Below, in pieces: positions 7,980 to 15,188 of a stretch of 64,000 bases of DNA. The notes beneath the pieces are model-generated. The model was not told the origin of the DNA. It saw nothing but the letters and a program-made list of their open reading frames with translations, and did not search any database. Position numbers and translations under genes: made by a program. Every line of letters begins with the position of its first letter. The stretch's first letter is position 1. The DNA is from an uncultured bacterium (lineage in GTDB: Bacteria > Cyanobacteriota > Vampirovibrionia > Gastranaerophilales > Gastranaerophilaceae): positions 1 to 64,000 of the forward strand of contig CACZFL010000005.1 in NCBI GenBank assembly GCA_902780525.1. The letters run 5' to 3'.

Positions 7980-9563
7980 TTAAATATTCCTTTCTTTTGT
8001 TTTAGTTGGTTTTTCAACAATGCCAAGAGGTTTAAAAATATCAAAATTATCATCCATCTCTTTAGGAAAAAGTTGATGGAATTGAGAATAAAATGTTTTT
8101 AAGTCCTTATACCTCATTTCCTTTGCAATTAGATGGAATGGTACATTTTGGTCTTGCAATAATTTTATATGGGTACATAGGCAACTTTCGTATGTAGGCA
8201 TTTCTACTTGCCCAAATATAAGTCCTGTTTTGTTCTTATCAATATTGTTTAGTAATAGATTGGGGATTTTAATTGATTTAACAGACTTAACATTGTATTT
8301 TATTATTCTTCCCCTTTGGTAGCGTTTATTGATTAAAACTACCTTTTTTTCGTGGTCTATATCTTCATACTGTAATACCTGAAGTTCTGTTAGTTTTAAT
8401 CCGAGAGCTATTATCCAAGCTTCTGGACCACATTGTTTAACTATATCTTTTATTTCCTCATACGAATAAATTTTATAAGATGTTAGAACAATATCAAAAA
8501 TACTTGCATCAAGATTAACTCTATTTATTTTAAGAATCTCTAGTAATAAAAGAATGATTCCTCTTACTGTACTAATACACCATCCCTCTGCAATAAGTTT
8601 CTTTCTGTATTCTACAATTTCCTCTATCGATATATCTCTTAGTTCATATTTCCCGAAATATTTATTCAGATTTGAGATATTTCGTTTTTTCTCTGGTCTA
8701 ATTTGTATTTTATTTAGAGCAATTATATGTAAATACTCTTTTACAGCATTTTTAAATAACGTATCTTTAGCACATTCTACATACTTAAGAGTCACTACAT
8801 CATCAGAATATTCCTCTTTTTTGATTTCGGATCTAAATCTTTCAATAGCTTCCTTAGAAAATTCACTATTAAGACGATGCATAAATGCCATAAGACTCGG
8901 CAGTAAATCACTGTCAAAACCTTTCATTTTTAATAATTCATAAACTACAGTAGCGGAATATCGTTTAGGAGTTAAATACATTTTTTTAAATTCTTCGTAT
9001 GCTGCATTATCAACACTACAGAGTCTGTTTTGATACAAACTACACAAACCACCTTCACGATATCGTTTATATTTTTCCATGTACCATTTATCGTTAATTT
9101 TATATTCAGGATGTTCCTCTGCAATTTTATTAAGATACAATTTAGTTTCCGCCTCAGACCTGCGACCAACCAAGCTGAATAGAACCACATTTTTAATCAA
9201 ATACTTTTTCATTCTCTCATCGGAGTTGTTATAATACTCCAAATCTTCCTTCTGAAGAAAAACTTGCTCGGCAGGAAAATTCCTGAAATTTTCAAGATTA
9301 AATAACTGATTTCCTAATACTGAATAATTAAAATATTTTTTTTCGTTATCTTCTTTTTTTCTTCTTATTCTTCTTCGGGGTTTTACTCGATTGACATTCT
9401 CATATAAATAATTATTGTTAGGCAATTTAGTTATAGCAGCATTCTCCTCAAGGTCTTTAAGATAAGGAGTAATTTCACTTGCATCGCACTCCATATATGT
9501 TGATAAATCATCTATAGAGAAATTTTTTAAAATGCTTGCTATTTTTAAAATTTTCTTTTCCAC
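7980..9563 (-). CDS. MuA-like DNA-binding arm plus inactive tyrosine-recombinase-like protein, copy 1
   Basis: 527 residues, starting at a GTG (9561-9563) immediately after the TAA of the ATPase gene; GGAG lies inside that gene's end. Domains match copy 2: winged-helix-like 1-55, MuA-like helices ~118-245 ('MYLTPKRYSATVVYELLKMKG...LPSLMAFMHRL'), core-binding-like ~268-348, recombinase-like ~366-500. Catalytic residues are replaced: K390 for the first Arg, 'ESCL' for HxxR, F495 for Tyr. The central Lys hairpin ('NVKSVKSIKIP') survives. Because this gene and copy 2 follow a transposase and its ATPase, a role in target choice, end recognition or immunity is the most natural inference. I know of no described family with this architecture. 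Confidence 0.75.
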   Translation of the reverse strand: MEKKILKIASILKNFSIDDLSTYMECDASEITPYLKDLEENAAITKLPNNNYLYENVNRVKPRRRIRRKKEDNEKKYFNYSVLGNQLFNLENFRNFPAEQVFLQKEDLEYYNNSDERMKKYLIKNVVLFSLVGRRSEAETKLYLNKIAEEHPEYKINDKWYMEKYKRYREGGLCSLYQNRLCSVDNAAYEEFKKMYLTPKRYSATVVYELLKMKGFDSDLLPSLMAFMHRLNSEFSKEAIERFRSEIKKEEYSDDVVTLKYVECAKDTLFKNAVKEYLHIIALNKIQIRPEKKRNISNLNKYFGKYELRDISIEEIVEYRKKLIAEGWCISTVRGIILLLLEILKINRVNLDASIFDIVLTSYKIYSYEEIKDIVKQCGPEAWIIALGLKLTELQVLQYEDIDHEKKVVLINKRYQRGRIIKYNVKSVKSIKIPNLLLNNIDKNKTGLIFGQVEMPTYESCLCTHIKLLQDQNVPFHLIAKEMRYKDLKTFYSQFHQLFPKEMDDNFDIFKPLGIVEKPTKTKERNI

Positions 9564-10295
9564 TTAAATATTTTTCTCCTTTGTCTGATTCGGTTCTGTT
9601 AAATCCTTTTCTACAGCTATAATTTCTTTTAGAGTTGTTTCATCTATTGAATTTAATCCGTTTGATTTTGCAAAGTTTTCTGCCTTATTAATTATTTTTA
9701 CAAGCTGCCTGAATCGGTTTACACTCTTGTAAAGACATTGCATTGCACAGTCGGTAAACTCTATTTCTGATAGTTCTCCAACAATAGTTTTAATATCCCC
9801 TTTACTAAATGGTTCAAACCGCACAATTTCAGAAATTCTGTCATAAAGGTGTTTGTATTTTTTGAGTTTAGAGTTTGCACTATTCATACCAACCAAAATA
9901 ATAGGGACATTCGTTCTATCGTGAATGTCCCTTATTGTTTCGACTGCCTTTGCATCCATCATCAGGTAATCAATTTCGTCTACAATTATCGGTTTTGGAT
10001 CCATCATCAAATTTTTAATTATTATATTAAAGCAATCGAAAATTCTTCTTGGTGCATATTCGCCCATTGCCTCTAATATTTCTGAAAGCAGCCATTTTGT
10101 AGACATCAGGTTGTTACACCTTACAAGATAAATATCATTTTTAAAAGCCCACCAGTTAATTGTTTGTGTTTTACCTAATCCCGGCTCCCCATAGACTAAA
10201 CCTAGCCCTGGCACTCCCTCTGCTCGTTCAAGCAGATTATTATACATACTTATAAATCGCTTGACGTTATTTGTTTTTACGAATACTTTTTTCAT
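9564..10295 (-). CDS. MuB-like transposition ATPase
   Basis: 243 residues, AAA+ ATPase of the MuB/TniB/TnsC type. Walker A is 'GEPGLGKT' (36-43), Walker B 'PIIVDEID' with D106 and E107, and a sensor-like 'ILVGMNSANSKLKK' follows. MuB-type proteins bind target DNA and activate the transposase in an ATP-dependent way. The transposase stop codon (10307) lies in the ribosome-binding site of this gene (GATAGAAAGGAG), so the two are translationally coupled. It lacks the long N-terminal HTH of phage Mu MuB and is shorter, closer to TniB-size proteins. Confidence 0.9.
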   Translation of the reverse strand: MKKVFVKTNNVKRFISMYNNLLERAEGVPGLGLVYGEPGLGKTQTINWWAFKNDIYLVRCNNLMSTKWLLSEILEAMGEYAPRRIFDCFNIIIKNLMMDPKPIIVDEIDYLMMDAKAVETIRDIHDRTNVPIILVGMNSANSKLKKYKHLYDRISEIVRFEPFSKGDIKTIVGELSEIEFTDCAMQCLYKSVNRFRQLVKIINKAENFAKSNGLNSIDETTLKEIIAVEKDLTEPNQTKEKNI

Positions 10296-10306
10296 GTTAC
10301 TCCTTT

Positions 10307-12400
10307 CTATCCGTATATTGTCTTGTATTCACTTGATTGAATGTAATTTTTCAGCCACTCACGATCATCATTATTTATGCAGCCATTCTGCATATGCCAT
10401 TCGTATCGTTCGTAGTTATTAGCAAATGTTGGTCGATTTACGATTGAAGTTTTGATTTTCGGTCTGAATAATTGTTCTTTTTCTTCCTGTGGTTTAACAG
10501 TTACTTCATTTGTTTCAATAATTTCATCGTTTTTATTCGGTAATTCGACCTCAATTAATTCTCTTTCTATTAAATCTATGTCATTTAAATTGAAGTGCTG
10601 CTTAACAGCTTTTATTGTTTTTCTTCTTAACCGAGCTTGTTTTTCAATTTTGTGCTTGTAGTCTTCTATATCTTTAATATCTCCCATTTGAACGGCAAGC
10701 GGATGAGTTGGGGTAACTCTGTCTGCTCGGCATAAAAACTCACCTTTCATTGTGTAAACCTTGATATAGGTTAAATCGAATAAATTGTATTTAATGATGG
10801 CTTTTTCTTTTAATCCGTATAAAGCTTCGTCAAAATAGTCAGCTTTCAGGAAGTGGATTCCGTTTCTTCCTATTGTTTTTACTTCCTGTGCCATCATCAG
10901 GTCATCGAGTTCATTTTCATCAATTTTTTGTCTTGATGTTTCATTAATTACTTCTTGAATTGTTTTACCTTCATCATTGGGACAGGGTTGTGCGTGTTTG
11001 TATTCAAGCCATTTATTAATTAATGTTATTGCTTGTTCTATTGTTGGGGTAAATTCGTATTTTTCGTGGATTTGAGAATGTAGTTTTTCATTTCGTTTCA
11101 TCCATGCCGGCTTTTTCTCTATACTTGTACCGATATAGCTTGGCATTAGTTTTTCAAATCCCTCTTGAAAATCTAAAAAGAAACGCTCGATGACTTTAGC
11201 ACGAGCGTTATAAGGAGTCGCATAAACTGGTCTTATACCCAGTTTCTCGTAGATACCGGTAAAGCCAAGTTCTTCAAACTTTTTATCTCCGTTAAAGAAC
11301 TTACTTTTGAAAGCTCTGCCGTTATCTTGGTAAATGTAATCTGGAATGTGGTCTAGATTTAAAATTGCGTTACGAAGAGCTGATGCAATATTTTGCGTAC
11401 ATTCTTCGAGCATAATATCATATCCGACAAGTCCGCCTGATTTCCAATCTAAAAAACCGAGCAATGTAGCTCGGCAGGGTTTACCAGTGAACGGATTAAT
11501 TACTTGAAAGTTTAGTGTATGACCATCTGCGATTAATACTTGCCCAGGTTCTAAAAGTGATGCGTTTCTTACAATAAATGGTTCGACTTTATCCTTTAAT
11601 GCTTTTTGACCTTCTCTGGCAAGAGTCCATTTATCAAAATTCGTATCCCTGAACCAATAAGCATATCTTCTGAATGTGACATCTTTGGGGAGAATGTCAT
11701 ATCCTCTTTCTTTTAATATATGTTTTGTTAAACTAATTGCTTTTCCGACCGAGAAGTTATTCGGGGATAAAAGTATGTTTAAAAAGATTTTAATCTGTTC
11801 TTCATTTAGCGAAGTGCTATATTCTTTTCTTGTTGTGTATTTATACTGCGGAACAAGGGCAGTCCAATCACGATTGTATCCGAGTAGTCTTTTCCATCGG
11901 TATAAGGATCCTTCACAAACTTTTCCAATTACATTAAAAATGTTTTCATACAACATTCCCGAATTATACATTTCAACAAATTTCTGATTTATTGTTTGAC
12001 CTGATTCATCAAACTTGTTCTTTTTGCATTCTCTTCTAAAATCGAGCCAGAAGTTAACTAAATCATATTTGGCGAGTGCTTGCTCTTTCTGACTTTCTGA
12101 TATCAGCTTGTCTTGTTTGATTTTTAAATTACTTAATTCAATTACCTCGGAATCTGATGCGTTTATCTCTTCCAGATATTCTTCAATATATTTCTTTTGT
12201 AGCTCTACCTCTAACGTGCTTAATCTTATTTTATAACTGTATCCGCCTCTGCACTTTTCAGTTTTACATTCGTACTTATCATTGTTTAATGACATTCTAA
12301 CTGCTCTTTTAGATACGTTTTTTAAACGTGCAACAGTTTCAACATCCACCCATATTTCTTCCGTCTTAATGTCATTTAGGTCTATTTTTGCCTTGCTCAT
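10307..12400 (-). CDS. MuA-like DDE transposase
   Basis: 697 residues from the ATG at 12400, chosen for AGGAG nine bases upstream; the longer frame would use a TTG at 12427. N-terminal winged helix 'IWVDVETVARLKNVSKRAVRMSL' with the Mu-type 'RGGYSYKIRLSTLEVELQ' follow-up; Mu end-binding helices around 185-255; RNase H-fold core with D292 ('IADGH'), D359 ('YQDNGRAF') and E405 ('KVIERFF'); Mu C-terminal beta-barrel ('IGRNGIHFLKADYF...IIKYNLFDLTYIKVYTMKGEFLC'). All three catalytic residues are present, so it should be active in strand transfer. First gene of the A-B-like operon; upstream DNA holds motif repeats that may be its binding sites. Confidence 0.93.
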   Translation of the reverse strand: MSKAKIDLNDIKTEEIWVDVETVARLKNVSKRAVRMSLNNDKYECKTEKCRGGYSYKIRLSTLEVELQKKYIEEYLEEINASDSEVIELSNLKIKQDKLISESQKEQALAKYDLVNFWLDFRRECKKNKFDESGQTINQKFVEMYNSGMLYENIFNVIGKVCEGSLYRWKRLLGYNRDWTALVPQYKYTTRKEYSTSLNEEQIKIFLNILLSPNNFSVGKAISLTKHILKERGYDILPKDVTFRRYAYWFRDTNFDKWTLAREGQKALKDKVEPFIVRNASLLEPGQVLIADGHTLNFQVINPFTGKPCRATLLGFLDWKSGGLVGYDIMLEECTQNIASALRNAILNLDHIPDYIYQDNGRAFKSKFFNGDKKFEELGFTGIYEKLGIRPVYATPYNARAKVIERFFLDFQEGFEKLMPSYIGTSIEKKPAWMKRNEKLHSQIHEKYEFTPTIEQAITLINKWLEYKHAQPCPNDEGKTIQEVINETSRQKIDENELDDLMMAQEVKTIGRNGIHFLKADYFDEALYGLKEKAIIKYNLFDLTYIKVYTMKGEFLCRADRVTPTHPLAVQMGDIKDIEDYKHKIEKQARLRRKTIKAVKQHFNLNDIDLIERELIEVELPNKNDEIIETNEVTVKPQEEKEQLFRPKIKTSIVNRPTFANNYERYEWHMQNGCINNDDREWLKNYIQSSEYKTIYG

Positions 12401-12448
12401 TGCCAATTCTCCTATGTCGCTACTCAATGTTAACTCGTATTTTTAAAA

Positions 12449-12617
12449 AGTGTCGCTTTTTAGGAGGAAGTGTGTCGTTTTGTGTCTGAAGAAGTAATTG
12501 AAAATAAAAAATTTATTACTTTCAATTACCTCAAAAATGAATTTTCAATTACCTCGACACACAACTTTACAGAAAAAGGCAATAAGAAAACAAAGATATT
12601 AAAAAGAGCTTCCTCCT
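12449..12617. repeat. transposase-operon upstream region: inverted repeats and TTTCAATTACCTC motifs
   Basis: The 270-base gap between the transposase and the next gene contains three copies of a 13-base motif: inverted at 12491-12503, direct at 12520-12532 and 12543-12555. They are enclosed by TGTGTCG (12471-12477) and its inverse CGACACA (12555-12561). A wider inverted pair is AGGAGGAAG (12462-12470) with CTTCCTCCT (12609-12617). GTGTC occurs three times (12450, 12472, 12482). This could be a transposon terminus, an operator for the operon, or both. A frame running rightward through it (12470-12661) is not judged a gene. Confidence 0.6.
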
Positions 12618-12696
12618 ACCCTATTTTTATACAAACAGATATCATTAACAGACAAAATTAAAAAAGTGTAGAGTAGTTTTAAAAAAAGGAATATAA

Positions 12697-13224
12697 TTAG
12701 AAATTCAAACCTTGTTGGAAACGAGAACTTATAGGTTCGTTAATTTCAATAAAGTCCATAGTTTGTTCAACTGTATTTTGGTTGAAATACCATTGTAAAA
12801 ATAATAAATCTTTATATTTCATATAGTGGTGATAACCAAATGTTCTTCTCCATGATTCTACTGAAATACTGTAAAGACCTAGTTCTGCTGCTACATCTTT
12901 AAAGTTTACATAAAAATAATATCTTGATGTTTTTCCTTTGTTCTTTCTTGAGAAAGCTAGGTCAGTTGGTTCTTTATCTTTGGTTACTATTGAGATTAAA
13001 TCAATCATCTCATCTGACAGTAAGTATGTAATGCCTTTTGCTACTTGAATATATTTTTTATTTTTTACTTGTGAAACTTTCATCTCAAATAAAGTTGTCA
13101 TCTTTAAACCTGTGTTGATAACAAGTAAAAACATTAAAAGGTCAAGATAAAGCTCTTTCTCTCTGTATTTTTGCTTTATTCTTTCTATATCTTCTACACT
13201 TTTTATCGGTGATGTTTTTATCAT
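12697..13224 (-). CDS. catalytically degraded tyrosine-recombinase-like protein
   Basis: 175 residues, length of an isolated integrase catalytic domain. 'INTGLKMTTLFEMKVSQV' matches the first-Arg box with K41 for Arg; 'SVESWRRTFGYHHY' matches the HxLRxT box with R126 kept but Glu for the first His; 'FNQN' has Gln where His or Trp is expected; 'TMDFIEI' has F158 where the Tyr nucleophile belongs. So three to four of the active-site residues are lost, as in the two downstream chimeras. No good Shine-Dalgarno is visible. A 16-base palindrome lies upstream (13258-13273). Repeat motifs flank the gene on both sides, which suggests the protein binds DNA there. Unlikely to be an active integrase. Confidence 0.75.
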   Translation of the reverse strand: MIKTSPIKSVEDIERIKQKYREKELYLDLLMFLLVINTGLKMTTLFEMKVSQVKNKKYIQVAKGITYLLSDEMIDLISIVTKDKEPTDLAFSRKNKGKTSRYYFYVNFKDVAAELGLYSISVESWRRTFGYHHYMKYKDLLFLQWYFNQNTVEQTMDFIEINEPISSRFQQGLNF

Positions 13225-13257
13225 AATAAAAGTATTTTAACACGAAATATATAAATT

Positions 13258-13273
13258 TTGTGAAACTTCACAA
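13258..13273. promoter_or_regulatory. palindromic operator candidate
   Basis: TTGTGAA-AC-TTCACAA is a perfect inverted repeat with a two-base centre, 34 bases upstream of the start of the recombinase-like gene. Between them lies an AT-rich stretch suited to a promoter. A dimeric repressor site is inferred. Confidence 0.4.
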
Positions 13274-13278
13274 CTTTT

Positions 13279-13591
13279 TTTCAATTACCTCATTTTTCCG
13301 GAACCATTTTAATCGGAAATAAGGCGGAAAATATCGTTATTTTTGAAAGATAAACACTTCCGAGAAATAGGCGGAAGTAACTTTTGAGGTAATTGAAAAG
13401 TCCGTTTCGCATCCGCAGGTATAATCCGCACTATATTTGAGTTTGAGGGAAAATCCGGCGGATTTATAGCGGACTTTCAGGTAATCGAAAACGGAAAAAA
13501 CGGCTTCAATTACACGTCTTAAAACAAAATGGGGGAAGTGCCTCTCTTTTAGTAAACATCGGGGTTACACACACAAATTTTCAATTACCTA
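13279..13591. repeat. noncoding array of TTTCAATTACCTC motifs
   Basis: This 360-base gap has no gene. Motif copies are 13279-13291 (direct), 13386-13398 (inverted), 13478-13490 (inverted, two changes), 13505-13513 (direct, shortened) and 13579-13591 (direct, one change). A second motif pairs 13313-13332 with 13360-13379 (both contain AAATA-(A)-GGCGGAA). The stretch 13300-13520 is richer in CG dinucleotides than its surroundings. With the three copies at 12491-12555 this makes eight sites around one gene. Iterons, transposase ends or regulator sites are all possible. Confidence 0.65.
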
Positions 13592-13923
13592 AGTTTTAAT
13601 TTGTCCTGTCTAGTTATATCAGGTTCGTCAGGTATAATTTCATAAGTCATACAATTAATATTACTAAGTTCATTTTGCTTTTCGTTTAGTTTTTTAATTT
13701 CTTGTTTTATATTAGATAGTTCATCATCTTTTTGCGTAATTTCTTTAGATTTTTTATTATTTGAAATTTTCAATTTATATGCAAGATTTGCTAAATATAT
13801 TATAAATAAAAATAAAGCAAGTCCTATTGCTAATCCAATTCTATATTCTAAAGGAAACTCCACTAAAGCTAAACAAGATAGAGTTTCTGTTATTAATAAT
13901 CCTATAAACCATCCTAAATTCAT
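13585..13923 (-). CDS. small membrane protein with coiled-coil tail
   Basis: 112 residues, AAAGGAG upstream of the ATG. Two hydrophobic segments (about 5-22 and 28-50) are followed by a Lys/Glu-rich coiled-coil ('SKEITQKDDELSNIKQEIKKLNEKQNELSN') and a short polar tail. The topology would leave the coiled coil on one face of the membrane. Resembles small spanin- or toxin-like accessory proteins of mobile elements only in general layout. Function unknown. Its stop overlaps the last repeat motif. Confidence 0.65.
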   Translation of the reverse strand: MNLGWFIGLLITETLSCLALVEFPLEYRIGLAIGLALFLFIIYLANLAYKLKISNNKKSKEITQKDDELSNIKQEIKKLNEKQNELSNINCMTYEIIPDEPDITRQDKLKLR

Positions 13924-14063
13924 AGATCTACTCCTTTATAGTGTTTTTTGTTAGTTTTTATATATTTTAGATGATAACATAAATCTTTTGTATCTTTATG
14001 TAAACTTTTCAATGCTATTTGTCTATTTTGAAGTTAATGTATTTCCTGATGTAAGGAGGAAAT

Positions 14064-14288
14064 ATGAAAGAAGTAGACGGATACAACATTAGCAATCGAG
14101 AATTTAAGCAATTAAGCAAATGGGCAGAAGATATTTATAACATAGTAATTGTTGTTGATTACTTTGTTAGCAATCAGCCGGAGATTGAAGAATGCTACAA
14201 TCTTGCTCCGGTCATTAAAAATTTGAGAAACAACGCAGATTTACTAAATGCTTTTTTTATTGATAACGAACACCATACTCTAAACTAA
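14064..14288 (+). CDS. small helical unknown protein
   Basis: 74 residues with a strong AAGGAGG site. Mostly helical and acidic ('REFKQLSKWAEDIYNIVIVVDYFVSNQPEIEECYNLAPVIKNLRNNADLLNAFFIDNE'). No motif recognised. It converges on the methylase gene with a 17-base gap. An antitoxin or phage accessory role cannot be excluded. Confidence 0.6.
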   Translation: MKEVDGYNISNREFKQLSKWAEDIYNIVIVVDYFVSNQPEIEECYNLAPVIKNLRNNADLLNAFFIDNEHHTLN

Positions 14289-14305
14289 ATTGGATTTAAC
14301 TGCTA

Positions 14306-15148
14306 TTAACATACGGCGCAATTAGGGATAATAGATTTATTTGAAATAAACATTATTTCTTTACCCTTTTTATTTTTTCCGGCAGAGTAACTAATGTTGA
14401 ATTCTATAGGGTTTTCAACAAAATTATACAGGTTGATAATCTCTGGTACATTATCATAACTCACAATCCACTGACCTTTTAATTTTTTTACTATATCTGC
14501 TATTTTCGCATGATCATCTTTTTTATAATGATTATTATACAATTGATAACCCTTATTAAAGTATGGAGGATCAAGATATAGTAAGCATTTTTCAAAATAT
14601 TTACTATGTTTCTTTAATAATAACAATGTATCTTCATTATAAAGTTTTATAGAATTTTTATATTCTGCAATTTTCAAAATTCTTTCTATGAGTTCTACCT
14701 TATTAAATCTTGCATCTATTTTCCAATTTCCTAATTGTTGCTTACCACCAATAGGACCACCTTTAATAATGCCTGAATAATTACATCTATTAAGAAAAAA
14801 TGTTGCAAACCCAATATCAATTATAGAATGATTTTGCATATTATTATAAATATTTTTCTGAAGTTCCCAAGAATCGATAGTTATGGGCATTTGTTCTATA
14901 TATTCAATAAAATCATTAGTACATTCTAATATGGATTTCCAAAAACAATAAATACCGTAATCATTATCATTTATATATATTTTTTTAGCGTAACCATCAA
15001 TTAACAAAGAAAGTGCTACAGATGCCCCTCCTGCATATGGCTCGACATATACGGGAGGCTCATTATAGTTCAATTCTATAAATTTTTTCATAAAATTGAT
15101 AATTTTAGCTTTTCCGCCTGGATATCTTAATGGTGAATAATGTTTCAT
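14306..15148 (-). CDS. D12-class DNA N6-adenine methyltransferase
   Basis: 280 residues. 'SPLRYPGGKAKI' (5-16) is the family N-terminus, 'VEPYAGGASV' (35-44) the SAM-binding motif and 'LDPPY' (192-196) the catalytic motif IV. The Dam/DpnM group methylates adenine, often in GATC; specificity cannot be read here. It lies 40 bases downstream of the ATPase/Toprim gene on the same strand, so the pair is probably one operon. It may protect host DNA from a partner nuclease or be a solitary phage-type methylase. Confidence 0.9.
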   Translation of the reverse strand: MKHYSPLRYPGGKAKIINFMKKFIELNYNEPPVYVEPYAGGASVALSLLIDGYAKKIYINDNDYGIYCFWKSILECTNDFIEYIEQMPITIDSWELQKNIYNNMQNHSIIDIGFATFFLNRCNYSGIIKGGPIGGKQQLGNWKIDARFNKVELIERILKIAEYKNSIKLYNEDTLLLLKKHSKYFEKCLLYLDPPYFNKGYQLYNNHYKKDDHAKIADIVKKLKGQWIVSYDNVPEIINLYNFVENPIEFNISYSAGKNKKGKEIMFISNKSIIPNCAVC

Positions 15149-15188
15149 AATTGCACTATAACATAGAATATGATGTTTTTCCAGATTA

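Noticed and set aside
6435-9563. TniQ/TnsD-type target selectors
   Set aside because: The genes are in the position expected for such factors, but I see no zinc-finger Cys/His pattern; the C-terminus reads as a degraded tyrosine recombinase.
12470-12661. A rightward 63-residue reading frame across the transposase upstream region
   Set aside because: It runs through the repeat motifs and inverted repeats, has low-complexity content and no family-like sequence. The site AGGAGG upstream is part of an inverted repeat. Regulatory or terminal DNA is the better reading.
12697-13224. The active integrase of the island
   Set aside because: Lys for the first Arg, Glu for the first His, Gln for the second and Phe for the nucleophilic Tyr make catalysis very unlikely.
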